DNA from: Phaeotremella fagi
Taxonomy: Eukaryota > Basidiomycota > Tremellomycetes > Tremellales > Phaeotremellaceae
Reading direction: 5' to 3'
Assembly: GCA_001599715.1 (NCBI GenBank)
Contig: BCHU01000009.1
Location: 620,001 to 684,000 of the forward strand
Length of the DNA stretch: 64,000 bases
Both the position numbers and the translations under genes were made by a program. The notes under the pieces were generated by a model. It was not told the DNA's origin. It saw only the letters and a list, made by a program, of their open reading frames with translations, and did no database searches. Of the stretch, positions 44,301 through 56,297 are shown piece by piece. Positions within the stretch are counted from its first letter, which is position 1, and each line of letters opens with the position of its first letter.

Positions 44301-47300
44301 CTAACCTTGACCCAAGTATCTCCGCTTGCCCCAATTCAACCACAACCCTGCCCAAACTTCTTTCTCAGCCTCTCCACCGAGTCCATCACCCAATCCGAAA
44401 GGTGTTCCGATCCCTTCACCCTCTCTCCCCCTCCCATCAGCCCTTCCGCCCATAGTAATAATCTCACATAAACTATGTAAACCACTCTCCAACTCTTTCC
44501 TTATCTCCGTCGATAATCCGTTATTCGGATCTGCCACTTGTCTAACGTACGAGACTAAAATCGATGGCACTTGTTTCGCTAACGGTCCACTTAGATTTTG
44601 GTTGTTTGGTTTTAGTTGTGGATCGGTTGATTTGTTGTATCGAGATGAAGTTTTACTTGTTGATAACGTCGTTAAAAGTCTGGAGAACAATTTGGCTTCA
44701 TCTGATTCAAGACCATTATCTGATTCTGAAATCCAAAATGGAAGTTTGAGAAATTTAGATGAACCTCGAGTCGCTTTAATACCTCTGGACCGTTGGAATA
44801 ATGGGAAGATAGAAGAGACAAGTGAAACGATTTGAGGGATGGTCGTAACAACGAGATCAGCCCTATGACGGGTAATAGTCGATATAATGGAGATGATCAA
44901 GTTGAATAACTGTTTGTTTGTCTGTGACAATCGAATTCTTTGGTTATCGGGTAAGACGACTCGCAGTAAAATCGCCCAGAGAACAGAAACATTTGATTGA
45001 TTGAGTACACCAGCCTGTAGGAATGTAAGCCTACTGCAACCAATATATCGCAATTCAACTTACCCTTTCAGAAACCAAAGTATCAATGAATGACAAAGCT
45101 TCCAAAGTCGTTCCCTCATCCCAAGAAGATAAACCAGTACTGACAGCCAATAAAATTGGATGTAAAACTTTCCCAACAGGTCGACCGGAACCTAAATCAC
45201 ATATCATAAGCTCGTATCCAAAGTCAAAAAAGAATAAAACCAGAACCTACCCTCGATAGGAACAGCTACCAGAAGTTTCAAAATATGTAAACCAGCTTTT
45301 ATCCTCGTCTCATCAGAATCATAAACCAAACTCGAAGCTCCATCGATCAATATTGGATAAACCTCTTTGGGAGAGGATTTCAAAAACGATATGAAGGCTT
45401 CATCGATTAATCCTTGATCAAGTGTTAGCTTTTGGTTTGGATATAAAACAGATATGAAACTTACGAGAGGGGACGTTTGTTGTCAATATCACAAATGCAG
45501 CAAGAACGAGTTCGGAATGGACTGCGTCTTTCCCTGATTCCAAGGCAATAATCTCAAGTGAATTAGCTGCTAGGGATCCAAGTTCACTAGATGAATTCGG
45601 TACGAGAGCGACAACTTTGGTGAGCAGTTTACCACCAAGGATAGGCAGAGTGTCTTCAAAACTTATTAGCAATGACCATGTCCATAAGTGACACAATGTA
45701 ACTCACAATTGTTTTCAAGCCATTTACTGAGTTTCACACTGATCTTCCAAGCTTCAAATACAGCGTTTTGGGTTGTGATATCAACAGCAGTGGTCAAAGC
45801 TAGAACACAAACAGGCTGAAGGACAGTCAAAAGTTCCTTCGAAAGTAGATTCAATTGAGTCCTGTAAGCTTCGGAGAAGCTAGTCAAGTACTTGAGTCAA
45901 ATAGGTCTCCAAAAACAGTTATCAAAAGAACTCACCGATCCTTCTTTCCAGATTTGACAACCGTCTCACAGAATCTCAACACTGCTTGATTCTTCAGATC
46001 ACCAATAATAGAAGTAGACTTTCGTATTCTCTTCTCCCACTTGGAGAACGGTTTCGATTTGTTGAATTCCTCCAAAACACTACTCAAGATTTCCACATGT
46101 TGTTCAGGAGATTTGGTGATTACTCTGAGAGACATGTTATTCGTCAGTAAAAATGCTTTGAAGACTGTCATTCTACTTACCGATATATCGATGACAAGAT
46201 TGATAATGTCAAATCACAAAATTCAGTCGAGACAGTATCGTCTTTCCCCTTCATAAATCTCTTAACAAGTTTTGGATCGGTTGTCTATCATCCTATCAGA
46301 ATCAAATAGCCAATGGAAAACAAAAGTGAGACATACCAACGGTCCAAGAATGTCGTTCTCCGCCAAAGAAGCTAACCATTTTCTAATAACCAATCGAGAA
46401 TTCTCGTGAGCTGGATCTTCACTTAGCGATTTATCGATGGTGTAAGCGGAATTCATTAGTGATTCACGAGTTGTCTTCGATAGATAGGCGATAGGGGTTG
46501 ATAGGAGGAAAGAGAATATTCCAGATTGTAATTTCTCTGAGGTACTCGTCTCGATTAGAGTTGATTGAATGGCATCTGCAGGGAATGTTTAGCTACAAGT
46601 ACAAATGACTGGAAGCTGAACTCACCTCTCATATTTGGTAATTCCCAGGTATCCGATGACAACAGTATACGTCTCACTGCGTTCTGTACAGATAATCTCG
46701 ATAAATCTTCAACTTCCATTACAACATTCTTATTGAGTAGTTGGGCAAATCGAGTCAATTGATCATTATTTGCGATGGCACTACAGAAACTGATCAGTCT
46801 AGAGCTCCAAATCAATCAGACTACTCACTCCAGTACAATGATCCCCCTTTCAGCAACGATTTGCCAAGCAGCACTGCCCAACTCCTTGCTTGAAAGACAA
46901 GTCCTTCCCTGCCATTCTTCCGAGGGTTGATCTAGGATATCTAACAGACTATCGACGAATGCGTGGGGGTGTGCCGTGGGAACGGAGTTCGAGAGATCCA
47001 AAGCGATTTTTTGGATGAAATATTGAATCTATCAGACACAGATTAGTGATCCTACCAAAGATCGATAAAACAAACACTTACTATCTCGAATTTCGTTTCC
47101 GACAACGTATTCCCCGCATCGAGTTTTTTTATCAATTCTCCATCATCGCCTAACGACGTTTGTCGGATCAATTGAATTCCTCGAAGTATCCTCAATCTAG
47201 CAGCTAAAACCACATCCCCGTTCCAATCTCCAACACCCTCAGACCCCTTGTCCGAGGATCTAGATTTCTTACTTTTCTTCTTAATACCATCGTCACCATT

Positions 47301-49257
47301 GATCGTCAACACATAATCCATTGAACGATTGAAAGTCGTTTCAATTTCTTCGAAGACAGCTTCAGTCTCCTCAGTTCCATTCTTAGCAGTTCTCGAAGAA
47401 TCCAATACGATTTTCAGAATCCTGCTGAGGATCGCGATGATCGCTGCTGAGCTGGGTGTGATCGTTGAATCTCTTTTCCTTTTCTTTGAGCTGTTATCTT
47501 CGGATTGGACAGTATCTTCAATAAGAAGGGAACGGATGGTTTCGTTGAGATCAGAAACGATTGTCGACCAACCAGTACTTCTTCTTCCACCTACGTTAAT
47601 CGCTTTAACGGCTTTCATTAGTTCATCCGTGAAGAGTTGAGTGGTGAGTGGTCCAGTGGCTATGAGATTGTGTAAAGGTATGACGGCGTTGATAGGGAGA
47701 TTCTGTGAATTTTCAAAAAGGGTTTTTATGGATTCGATGATTATGTTGAAAAATTGAGATAAGGAATGAGTTAGATGATGATATCGTAGTAAAGACGATA
47801 GAAGAATTTGTGAAGCTGAGTGAAGTCTTTTAGGTGACTGTGGAAAAACATTAGCTGGAGTAAAACAGAGAATATAAAACATACAGCTAAACACCATCCA
47901 ATGACTCCAGTCCCAATATTCGTCCGAGCATGATCAAGTCCCTCAAGTAAAACCAAAGTTCTAATCAAACTACCAGCCAAACCTTCTTCTTCACCTTCCA
48001 CACCAGTCCCCGAATAATTCGACAAAACCATCTCAGCCCGTCTAGCCTCAGAATGAACGATTTCACCCCAAGAGGGTTCCGTCTCAATATATCCACCCCA
48101 TTTATTGATCACCTCCCAAATCTCTAATCGACATTTCCATAACTTATCAAATGTCTCCTTATCATTCTCATTTTTCGATGTGTAGATTCCATCCTCGATT
48201 GTGTTTAGTTGGATCAGAATTTGAGACAAAGTCGTTCTGATCGAGCCACGAACTTTTTCGGAAACGAAGACATCAAGTGGGAGTTTACTTGATGAAGGTT
48301 GGGTGAACAGTGGATATCTGTGGGTGTAAGTTGAGGTTATGAACACAGATAGTAAATGAGGAAGAAGGATGTAATTTGATGAATTTGGCGACGAAAACAA
48401 AGATGAGATAATTGGTTGACAGGAGTTAGGGATTTGTAAAGCCTGTAAAGGGAAGTAGAGAGGTCCGATTGTATTCAACAGTTTATCCACCAAGTTAGGA
48501 TGAAATTCGAAAGCACGAGAAAGAGTAGGTAGAGAAGGTAGAACACTAGTTGAAATCTACCGGATGTCAATATCAACGAGAATATACAAGAAAAGTCATA
48601 CCTTCTTCCGATTCTGTGAGCTAGGTAAACTACCAATCAGACCTTCACAAATCGAATCACAAAGACCTAACAATCCACTCCTACTCCCATTCGAAGTAGT
48701 AACACTCAGAGAAACGTCAGAACCAAGGAAAAAGATTAACGATATCCAAACTTCAACCCAATTCTCCGCTTTATAAGTGAACCCCGAATCTGAAGGGAAC
48801 AGAATCGTAAAACTTTTCGAAGCGTTTTCGAACAATTCATCTATCCTTGCTACATCCTCAATAGATGTTTTTGAAAGTGATCCAAAGAAATTGTTTAAGA
48901 TCTGTAAAGACGTTTGCGTAGATTTGATAGGATTGATCGAAACTTGAATGAACAATTTATGATAATCCGGATCAAGTAAAGTATTATTGACGATTTTCTT
49001 AGCGCTATCCGTCCAAATCAATAAGGAAAATACATTTACCCAAATGGAAGAAAGACTTACCCCCCAACACGACCCCAAGATTCCAAAATCCACTCTCTCA
49101 ACACCTCAGCTTTCCTCGGTAAATCCAATTCCCCTTCCCAAGCCTCCAAAGCTATCTGGATCTTACTCGGCCAATCTGCTTGCGGTGGATCCGATGCTCC
49201 TTTAAGTGCTTTGATCAATGATGAGGCTGAGACCAGATATGCTGGTGAGTCGCTCAT
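44301..49257 (-). CDS. URB2: Urb2/Npa2 family ribosome-biogenesis protein
   Basis: A large helical protein (roughly 1,300 residues) in many exons on the minus strand, start ATG at 49257 (MSDSPAYLVSASSLIKALKG). Recognition rests mainly on the C-terminal Urb2/Npa2 domain in the last exon (45053-44301): SVLWAILLRVVLPDNQRIRLSQTN, a long alpha-helical run, AKQVPSILVSYVRQVAD, then ELESGLHSLCEIITMGG and the closing VWAGLWLNWGKRRYLGQG. The rest is alpha-solenoid-like with basic insertions (SSKKRKRDS near 47480 and KKKSKKSRSSDKG near 47260) that could be nucleolar targeting signals. The yeast orthologue acts in the earliest 60S pre-ribosomes with Npa1, Dbp6, Nop8 and Rsa3. Exon boundaries outside the main blocks were not resolved. 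Confidence 0.75.
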
Positions 49258-49568
49258 GTTGATTTTTAAGAGATGTACCTCTTGGTAGATTGAGATTATG
49301 TTAGTTTTTGTATTTGTATCAACAAAACAACACTATGATTTTTTTGGAAATTTATTTTTTGTGCGGGGTAAAATATGGGGTAAGAGGTATGATTTTTTTT
49401 GGCTCAGTCTTCAGTGGGTTATCTGTAAGGTGTAACAATACTCATAGCACTGTAGTAATACTGTAATCCACTGCTAAGCATACATTGGCAGATGAGAGAG
49501 TTACATAATCTGTAAACCAAGAACTTGTACAATTAAGTATAGAACCTCCACCATACCCTCGACCTCCT
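49258..49568. other. short intergenic region between SWC4 3' end and URB2 5' end
   Basis: URB2 promoter (minus strand) and SWC4 terminator region. T-rich runs at about 49338-49360 and 49390-49400. Nothing else seen. Confidence 0.4.
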
Positions 49569-51321
49569 CTACGGTTGTCTACTTCTCCTATTAGTCCCAG
49601 AAGTTTCCGTAGACATGACAGATTCCGAGCGAGACTGTATGGTAATCAGTAATTAATCGTCATCCCCAGACTGAAAGAAAACTAACCTTCCTAGCAGCAT
49701 CAACAGGTGGGATAAACCCTTCACGCTGTGCTTTCAAAGTCCGTAACTCCTGTTCAACTCTATCAACCAGTCTCTTCATATCCACCAATCCAGCTGCAGC
49801 TCCAAAGACCCGTTCAAGCATTTCAAGATTACCTCTAGTAGGCATGACTAATTTCTTGTCGTTCACACCGAGTTCTTTCAGGAGTTCAATGATTCGAATA
49901 GAAGATTGTTGCTTTGGTAGTGGCATCTTTGTTGATCTTAGATGGACGGCGAGATGGATTGGATGTTTAGCTGATAGATGGGACGTGTTGGGATCCGTTG
50001 TCGGTGCTGGGAATCTGTAGATTCCATGTGCGAGGTCTGTACAGGTCAACTTCTGCTCTACATGGGTGTATAGGTATTGACTTACCGAAAGCCGCTGATT
50101 CCTTTTGCTTTTTGGTCGACGGTCCTAAAGGACTGGGTACGGTACTTCCAGGTACTTCTTCACCTTCACGTTTCCTCTTCTTATTCTACACAACCTGTCA
50201 GACTTAAAAATACACATAAAATTTTCTTTAACCCACCTTATCAAGACCAACAACACCTTCTCCATTGTTCTGTTCCAAACTGACCAAACCTGAATCCAGA
50301 CCCATGACGGTTCTCATGAGTTCATCACGATCAGCCCTATACCGTCTTTCGTTCTGTTCCAATCTTTTGACTTCTACATAAAGCGCCTCTTCTTCAGCAA
50401 TTTCAGCTGCGGTGAGATGGAACAATTCCGAAGCGTATTGTTTACGTTTGATTTCGCGAGCTAAAAGGAGTAAGTAACACTGCCATGAACCAAAGCAACG
50501 AAAATCCTACCTTTGTCAAAAGACAATGCCTGAATAAGTTGTTGTTGGGATTGAGGATCAGTAGCCGTTCTCTCCCTAACCAATCGTCTACAAATAGTAT
50601 AATAACGATCCTTGATATCCTATACCAATCAGTTCCCAACCCAACCCCCACAAAACCCACCTCTACAGAACGTTTCTTCGCAGGATCATCACCTTTCAAT
50701 CCCGTATAAGAATATCTATCAGCCGCAATGACGAATCGTAAATCGTATTCTCTCAGTAGATCAAATAGATACGTCGTCTCGTGAGGTGTCCAATTTGGAT
50801 CACGGAGTAGTTGGTCGTATTCGAATTGAGAATATTCCATGATTGATGGACCGGAGATATTGAATTTACCGAAATATTCAACTGTCAAAATCGATTAGGT
50901 CGATATTCTGATACTAAGATTTAGAACAAGACTTACCACTAGCATTTGGATTTTCATCAGTGACTCTAGTCCAATGACCTAATTTGACTGGATTAGATTC
51001 TCTGGCCAAAGGCGTAAATTCAGTCCATTCCCTGTAAATTTATCCAACATCAGTCACTCCATCTCCATCTAAACCAGATCATACACACCATTTAACCTTC
51101 TTTGTCTTCAATTTAGGTCTATCCCTATATTTCACCGAAGCGCCAGCTAGACTAGCATGAGTTTCAGCCAGCGTAGGAGCGTTGTTCCCCATGAGCGCGT
51201 AAAGTTCTCTCGAGATCCCTTCGGGTTTTTTGGTCGATGGTCGTTTAGGTGGAGCTGGGAGGGCTGAGGATGAACCCGCTTGGGGTAGTTGGAGAATGGC
51301 TCTTACGTCTGAAGACTGCAT
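49569..51321 (-). CDS. SWC4: SWR1/NuA4 subunit Swc4 (DMAP1 family)
   Basis: Chromatin regulator shared by the SWR1 H2A.Z-exchange and NuA4 acetyltransferase complexes. Start ATG at 51321 (MQSSDVRAILQLP), about 460 residues over about seven exons. The DMAP1 N-terminal block is SRELYALMGNNAPTL, with KTKKVKWEWTEFTP across the first junction. The SANT-like segment (SQFEYDQLLRDPNWTPHETTYLFDLLREYDLRF) is the family hallmark, followed by DIKDRYYTICRRLVRER. A coiled coil (EEEALYVEVKRLEQNERRYR), a basic patch (NKKRKREGEE) and a C-terminal helical region (IRIIELLKELGVNDKKLVMPT ... ELRTLKAQREG) complete it. The last exon codes a short Ser/Arg tail ending RRSRQP. Length matches the yeast protein (about 476). 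Confidence 0.9.
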
Positions 51322-51562
51322 TTTGGATGTTGTTGTATGCAATTGTTATTGATGTTGGGTTGGTTTTTTATGGTTGTTATCAGATGGTTTAGAGAAATTC
51401 ACCGTGGGAAAGTAATGACTTTCCGTTGGCGGAGTTGAAGGTCACAATGATGTATGTAGTCTTCGATTTGTACATTATTGTGCAACCTGATTATTTTAAT
51501 ATATCTTTCTCATTCATCAACTTCTTCTATCCCCACCTTCTCCCACCAGTTCCATAAAAACA
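51322..51562. promoter_or_regulatory. divergent promoter between SWC4 and the tyrosine phosphatase
   Basis: 241 bp separate the two ATGs on opposite strands. It contains an A/T-rich ATTTTAATATATC element near 51493 on the phosphatase side. A shared promoter is inferred from spacing only. Confidence 0.5.
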
Positions 51563-52738
51563 ATGCCGAAAGTAACCAAAAGAGCTCTAGACGTCCTCGA
51601 ACAAAGAGAAGTCCTTCGATACGACCTAACCAAACCCCCATCAGCATTCACCAGAACACTCCTAAATCCGATCAAATACCTCCAACACTTACCCCGCGAA
51701 AAAGCGTTTTATTCAGTGTTAAACTCCATGACCAATAATCTTGATAACAGATACTCGAATATCTTATCTTATGATCGGACATCTGTTGTCGTTGGTGATG
51801 GAAATTATTTGAACGCTAATGTGATATGTGATGAGAAAGGTGGTTGGTGGGTTGGGTCTCAGGTCAGTTACGGCTTAAACCTCTAAATGGTAATCAAGCT
51901 GAAACGATAAATCATCGTAGGCGCCATTACCTAGATCGATGTATTACTATTTCAGAGCGATGTACGAACGTTCAGCCTCATCTCATCCAGAATTACTTCG
52001 TAAACCACCTGGACCACCCAAATCAAAATCGGTTATAATAGTACAGCTAACAGTATTGGAAGAGAAGGGGAGACTGAAAGCTGATGCCTATGTTCCGTGA
52101 GCTGGTCTTTGTAGCTTCCAACACAGATAGCTGACTCAACATCTAGTGATTTGGGTCAAGATCGTTCTTGGCCACATAACGTCTCCTCCTCTGAACCCAG
52201 TATGAACATCAAATCGATATCGAAAACCCCAATTCCAGAAGCAGGAGTTGTGTACACCAACCTGATATTATCACAAGAAGGGAAACCAGAACCTATGGAC
52301 GTTCATCATTATCTATTCCAAGCTTGGCCAGATCACGGTGTACCAGTTGGCGAAGCTTGTGAGCAAGTCAAGAGATTGGTTTACTTGGTTGGTGATCATC
52401 GGGAAAAACTTGGGGGGATTGATGAATGTGAGGTATGGGTTCATTGGTAAGTGGGGAGCTATTTTATCTAATCAAAAATCTATACTGATAAAAGTTGTTA
52501 TCGCAGTTCCGCAGGTGTAGGTCGTACAGGAGCTTTTATAGCGATATCATCAATCCTCCTACCCGATCCCAAGATCGTTGTTCCACTAAACAAACCCGAA
52601 CCATCACCTATTGGACCAATACCAAAAGATCTGCAAGACGATATAGTAGTAACGACTCTCGATGGTATGAGGGAGTGGAGAGGGTTTTTATGTCAAACTA
52701 GAGAACAAGTTGGGTTCGTTTATCAATCCATAGCTTGA
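51563..52738 (+). CDS. classical protein tyrosine phosphatase
   Basis: Four exons (51563-51862, 51921-52096, 52147-52446, 52507-52738) give exactly 336 codons including the stop. It carries the PTP fold motifs: NRYSNILSYDRTSVVV (substrate pTyr loop region), YLNANVI, the general-acid WPD loop (FQAWPDHGVPV), the catalytic HCSAGVGRTGAF loop (nucleophile Cys, Arg) and the Q loop EQVGFVYQSI at the C-terminus. It should be active on phosphotyrosine, likely dephosphorylating MAP kinases as yeast Ptp2/Ptp3 do, though which orthologue it is cannot be told. The intron before the last exon splits the codon of the catalytic Cys (TG / T). No N-terminal regulatory domain is seen. Confidence 0.93.
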
Positions 52739-53204
52739 GACTTGGTGTGGTTTCACCTCGGTTCGATGTTGTATGTACAATTCTACGGACGTTCAGTGTT
52801 GTAGAAATGAGAAATGTATCAAAAATGATAAGTGAGTGTAGGGCTTACACCAGGCAATTGATGTGATTATAACCGTACGGAAAGGGTGATTACACACTCA
52901 CATCCTAAGATCTCATCTCAAGAATTCTATATCCTCAACCAGCTGTAATCATGTCACCAAATCTCCCTTCCCCTATCTTTCAATGTCACTGAAACGATTG
53001 CAAAGCAATCGTTGCAATCGTTCGAAACAATTCTCACGATTCACAATCTCAACGGTTTTTTTTTCCTTTGTTGCATCCAGTGCCTGACCATTCTATTCGT
53101 ACGTCACTCTGCGAAGTATAAATAACATCTGAGGTAATACATGAAGGGCGGAATGACATTCCCATCGACATTTGTTCACTTCTCTCAACTCAAGGGATTC
53201 GAAA
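52739..53204. other. intergenic region with a perfect hairpin
   Basis: 3' end of the phosphatase gene and promoter of the glycosyltransferase-like gene. It contains the inverted repeat listed separately and a TTTTTTTT run at about 53056-53063. Otherwise nothing. Confidence 0.45.
52993..53013. repeat. perfect 9-bp inverted repeat with 3-nt loop
   Basis: AACGATTGC, a 3-nt loop AAA, then GCAATCGTT. A third related copy, TTGCAATCGTT, follows at once (53012-53022), so the motif occurs three times within about 30 bp. This looks like a protein-binding palindrome or a short RNA hairpin. It lies about 190 bp upstream of the next ATG. Confidence 0.8.
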
Positions 53205-54305
53205 ATGACATTGACTTCAAGAAACAAATCGATTCTTATAAGAGGTAGTATAATTCTGATCACTTCAACGATACTACTATGTTCATCATTTTATCTGACA
53301 AGTGGCACGATGACGAGTGGCTATTTGAATTTCGGATGGAGTGTAAGTCTTCAAATGATCGATTGTGTTTCTATGGCAATTCTAACGACCGTTTACTCGT
53401 CCAGATGCACTCTTCCCCAATCATCACCTATCTACCGTATACGTTCGGCTATGAGATGTTGTTACAAACCCTAGAAGGATATAGCAGAGCAGGATGGAAA
53501 GATATAGTAATAATCGATAACAGGTAGGTTACTCTATAATCCAAAAGACATACCTGAACACTTATCAATGACCGTAAACAGTTGGGATCACCACGCTTAC
53601 GAATCACTGTCCCCAACCCAAAATCCCAAATATTCAAAACTGATAAAAAAGATAATCCCTACACCAGTGCATCTCCGCTTCGCCCAAATCCAAGGATTCA
53701 TCGATACCCAAGCCCAAACCCAAAATTCAAAAGTCTACCTATGGTCACATACCGATATCCTAGTTCTACCCACCATGCAACCCAAACCATCTAAAACACC
53801 ATACGAACTGATGATGCAAAATATCGATCATTATTCTTCTGACCCGACGATTGGAATAGTGTTTTTCCATTATGATTGGTTATCAGCCGTTTTCACTTCT
53901 CCATCGAAACTCGTTCCATGGGATCCTTTTATTCAACAATACGGATCAGATTGTGATCGATACAGACGAATCCGAATTGCAGGTTATCAAACTGTCGACA
54001 AAATCTTTGAAATAGGTGAAATAGTTCATTTACATTCACCACTCTCTATCGACGATTTCGATTTTTTATATGAAAATCTAGATAAGGAGGGGTTTAATTC
54101 TACGGTATATATGGGGGAGAGGGAGAAAGAATCTGATCAGTATTCTTGGAGGAATGGACAGGTTGATGGGTTTGGTGAAATTGATAGATTCGCTATGGAG
54201 GCTGAAGGGTCGGGGGGGAGAACTTATTTCGAATCTAAATGGGGTTGGCCGTTTGATTGCGAGATCGAAAATAGATTTCCTAAATTTGACGTACCAGTTT
54301 TTTAA
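53205..54305 (+). CDS. type II membrane glycosyltransferase-like protein
   Basis: Exons 53205-53342, 53405-53523 and 53582-54305 give 327 codons including the stop. The N-terminus is a signal anchor: a short basic tail (MTLTSRNKSILIRG) then a hydrophobic stretch (SIILITSTILLCSSFYLTSG), as in Golgi transferases. The luminal part has IITYLPYTFGYEMLLQTLEG, GWKDIVIIDNSW, then YLWSHTDILVLP with the SHTD-type acidic motif, GIVFFHYDWLSAVFTS, and WDPFIQQYGSDCDRYRRIRIAGY. This order (nucleotide-sugar fold, DxD-like site, late acidic WD.F / D.DxYxR motif) resembles fungal GT-A type transferases of unknown substrate. I have seen similar fungal proteins, but none with a proven reaction. A role in wall, capsule or protein glycosylation is inference. 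Confidence 0.65.
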
Positions 54306-54490
54306 TGTTACTTTTGGTTATTCTGAGTGTAATTTATAGAATCGTTTGTAGCTTTAGATATTGCACTAGAAGGTGGCGTGATCACAAAATCAAGTCCAAT
54401 TGCAAGTCCAATTCGAAGCTTCACTCCCAAACATCACCCATCATCTATAAGTGCATAATAAACTCATATAAAACCCTAACCCACCCTCAT

Positions 54491-55910
54491 CTAAACGACT
54501 TTCCCTTTCCCCTTCCCCACAGCTTTCCCAAATTTGTCAGCCCCACTAACCCTCCAAGCACCCAAGATAGCCTCCATAACCTCCTTAACACCATCACCGT
54601 TTCGAATAGAAGTGAAAAGTGTTGGTCCACCTTCACGCATCGTCGCGGCGTCCCTTCGCATGACTTCTAGTGAGGCTCCGACGTGGGGTGCTAAATCGGT
54701 CTAAAGGGTGGGGGTTGGGGGTTAGCTTGGAGTAGGTTTGAGTGGGATCAAGGGGTTTGGGGACTTACTTTGTTGATTATTAGGAGATCGGATTGGGAGA
54801 TCCCTGGTCCACCTTTACGTGGAACTTTGTCTCCTCCACTGACGTCGATCTAGATAAAATTTCAATTTCAGCATACAAAATAGTGATCAAAAAATTGAAA
54901 TGGACATACGACGTAAATGATATAATCAGCCAGTTCTCTTGAATAATTAGCTAGAAGAGAAGTGGGGGTTATCAACGCAAAACCCAATTGAGATTAAGAT
55001 ATGTGAGAACGTACCAGCCAGATTATCACCACCACTCTCAACGAATAAAAGTTGAGTATCAAAAACGACCTGAAGTTCTTCCAACGCATGTAGATTCGCA
55101 GAGATATCTTCACGAATAGCAGCGTGGGGACAACCACCTAAAAACGAAGAACGAACGAACTCAGATCAATTCCAGACGAAGATAAGTAAGTGATCGATAA
55201 ACGTACCGGTCTCAATGGCTCTGATTCTATCATGTTCAAGGGCGTTATTACGAATCAAGAATTCCTGGTCCTCCTAAATAGTTTTGGATCAGTATCATGA
55301 TCCCCTCGTAGAAGATTAAATCCAAAATGGAGAATCTACTAACCCGGGTGAAAATGTCGTTGGTGACAGCAGCGATATTATAATCATCTCTCAAAGCTCT
55401 ACACAACGATAACAACAACGCAGTTTTCCCAGAACCGACGGGACTAATGTACAAATCAGTAATCAAAGAGATTTTACTTGTTCAGCTTCGAGTGAAGAGT
55501 AAAAGGGGAAACGTATTACTCACCCTCCAATACCAATGGTAAAAGCTCGTTCTGACCAATCACGATGTGAATAATCAGGTAGATCCCTCTCAGAGAATTT
55601 CCCTATATACCCTGTTTCAGTCTGAATTCAAATTACAAAGTAATAAACACTGACCAGCATGCTCCAAATGTTCATGTGTATGACCATGTTCGTCCGGTGT
55701 CCAAGTCCCACTCCCATCATGTGCATGTGTATGGGTAACCCCCTCACCGTGACTATGTGAATGGGAAGGATGGTTCAAAGGGGTAGGTAAGAGTGAGGAA
55801 GTGTTGGAATTGGAGGTGGTGGTGAGAGAGGTATTGGAATCTACTCTTGGTGGTACAGCTGCTAGAGCGTTGGTTAAGCGATCTTCGAATTGACAGATTG
55901 GTGTTGACAT
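54491..55910 (-). CDS. URE7: urease accessory GTPase UreG with His-rich N-terminus
   Basis: A GTPase that loads nickel into urease. Start ATG at 55910 ([21 protein letters not shown]). Residues about 48-85 are His-rich ([17 protein letters not shown] and [10 protein letters not shown]), the likely nickel-binding segment. The GTPase core follows: [21 protein letters not shown] (P loop), [41 protein letters not shown] (Cys-Pro-His metal site), [38 protein letters not shown] and [15 protein letters not shown]. The protein ends in a Lys/Gly-rich tail. In Cryptococcus the UreG homologue Ure7 carries such a His-rich extension and is thought to replace the missing metallochaperone UreE. One intron splits the P loop (GG / PVGSGKT). 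Confidence 0.95.
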
Positions 55911-56297
55911 TGTTGCTTTTTTGGTTGTTGATGATAAAGATCAAGTGGGGATGGGGATGGATTCTTGGCGTGGCTTAGTCGGTGCGGAAGGATTACCGTT
56001 ATCTACTTGTACAGCTCTGGAGTTATCTGTATACTGTATCCTCGTTTGGTTTATTATAGTCAAACACTATCTATTATATATAACAAGATAAGTAAACAAC
56101 TCAACTTTTCTTACCAACCAATATATCCACTCGCCCACCAACCCCAAAATCCTATTCCCTTAACTCAAACCGAACCTTAGATTCAACCAACGGCATGCAC
56201 CCCATGGAGCCCGTTAAATAATCACGTACAAGTGAATAAACAAGTTGATACGAGTACAAGTACATGACAAAAAATATCCAAAGCAAAGCTAAATATC
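55911..56297. other. intergenic region between URE7 5' end and YCG1 3' end
   Basis: Promoter of URE7 on the minus strand and terminator region of YCG1. AT-rich (TATTATATATAA near 56073-56084) with CCCATGGAGC-type islands. No gene seen. Confidence 0.4.
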
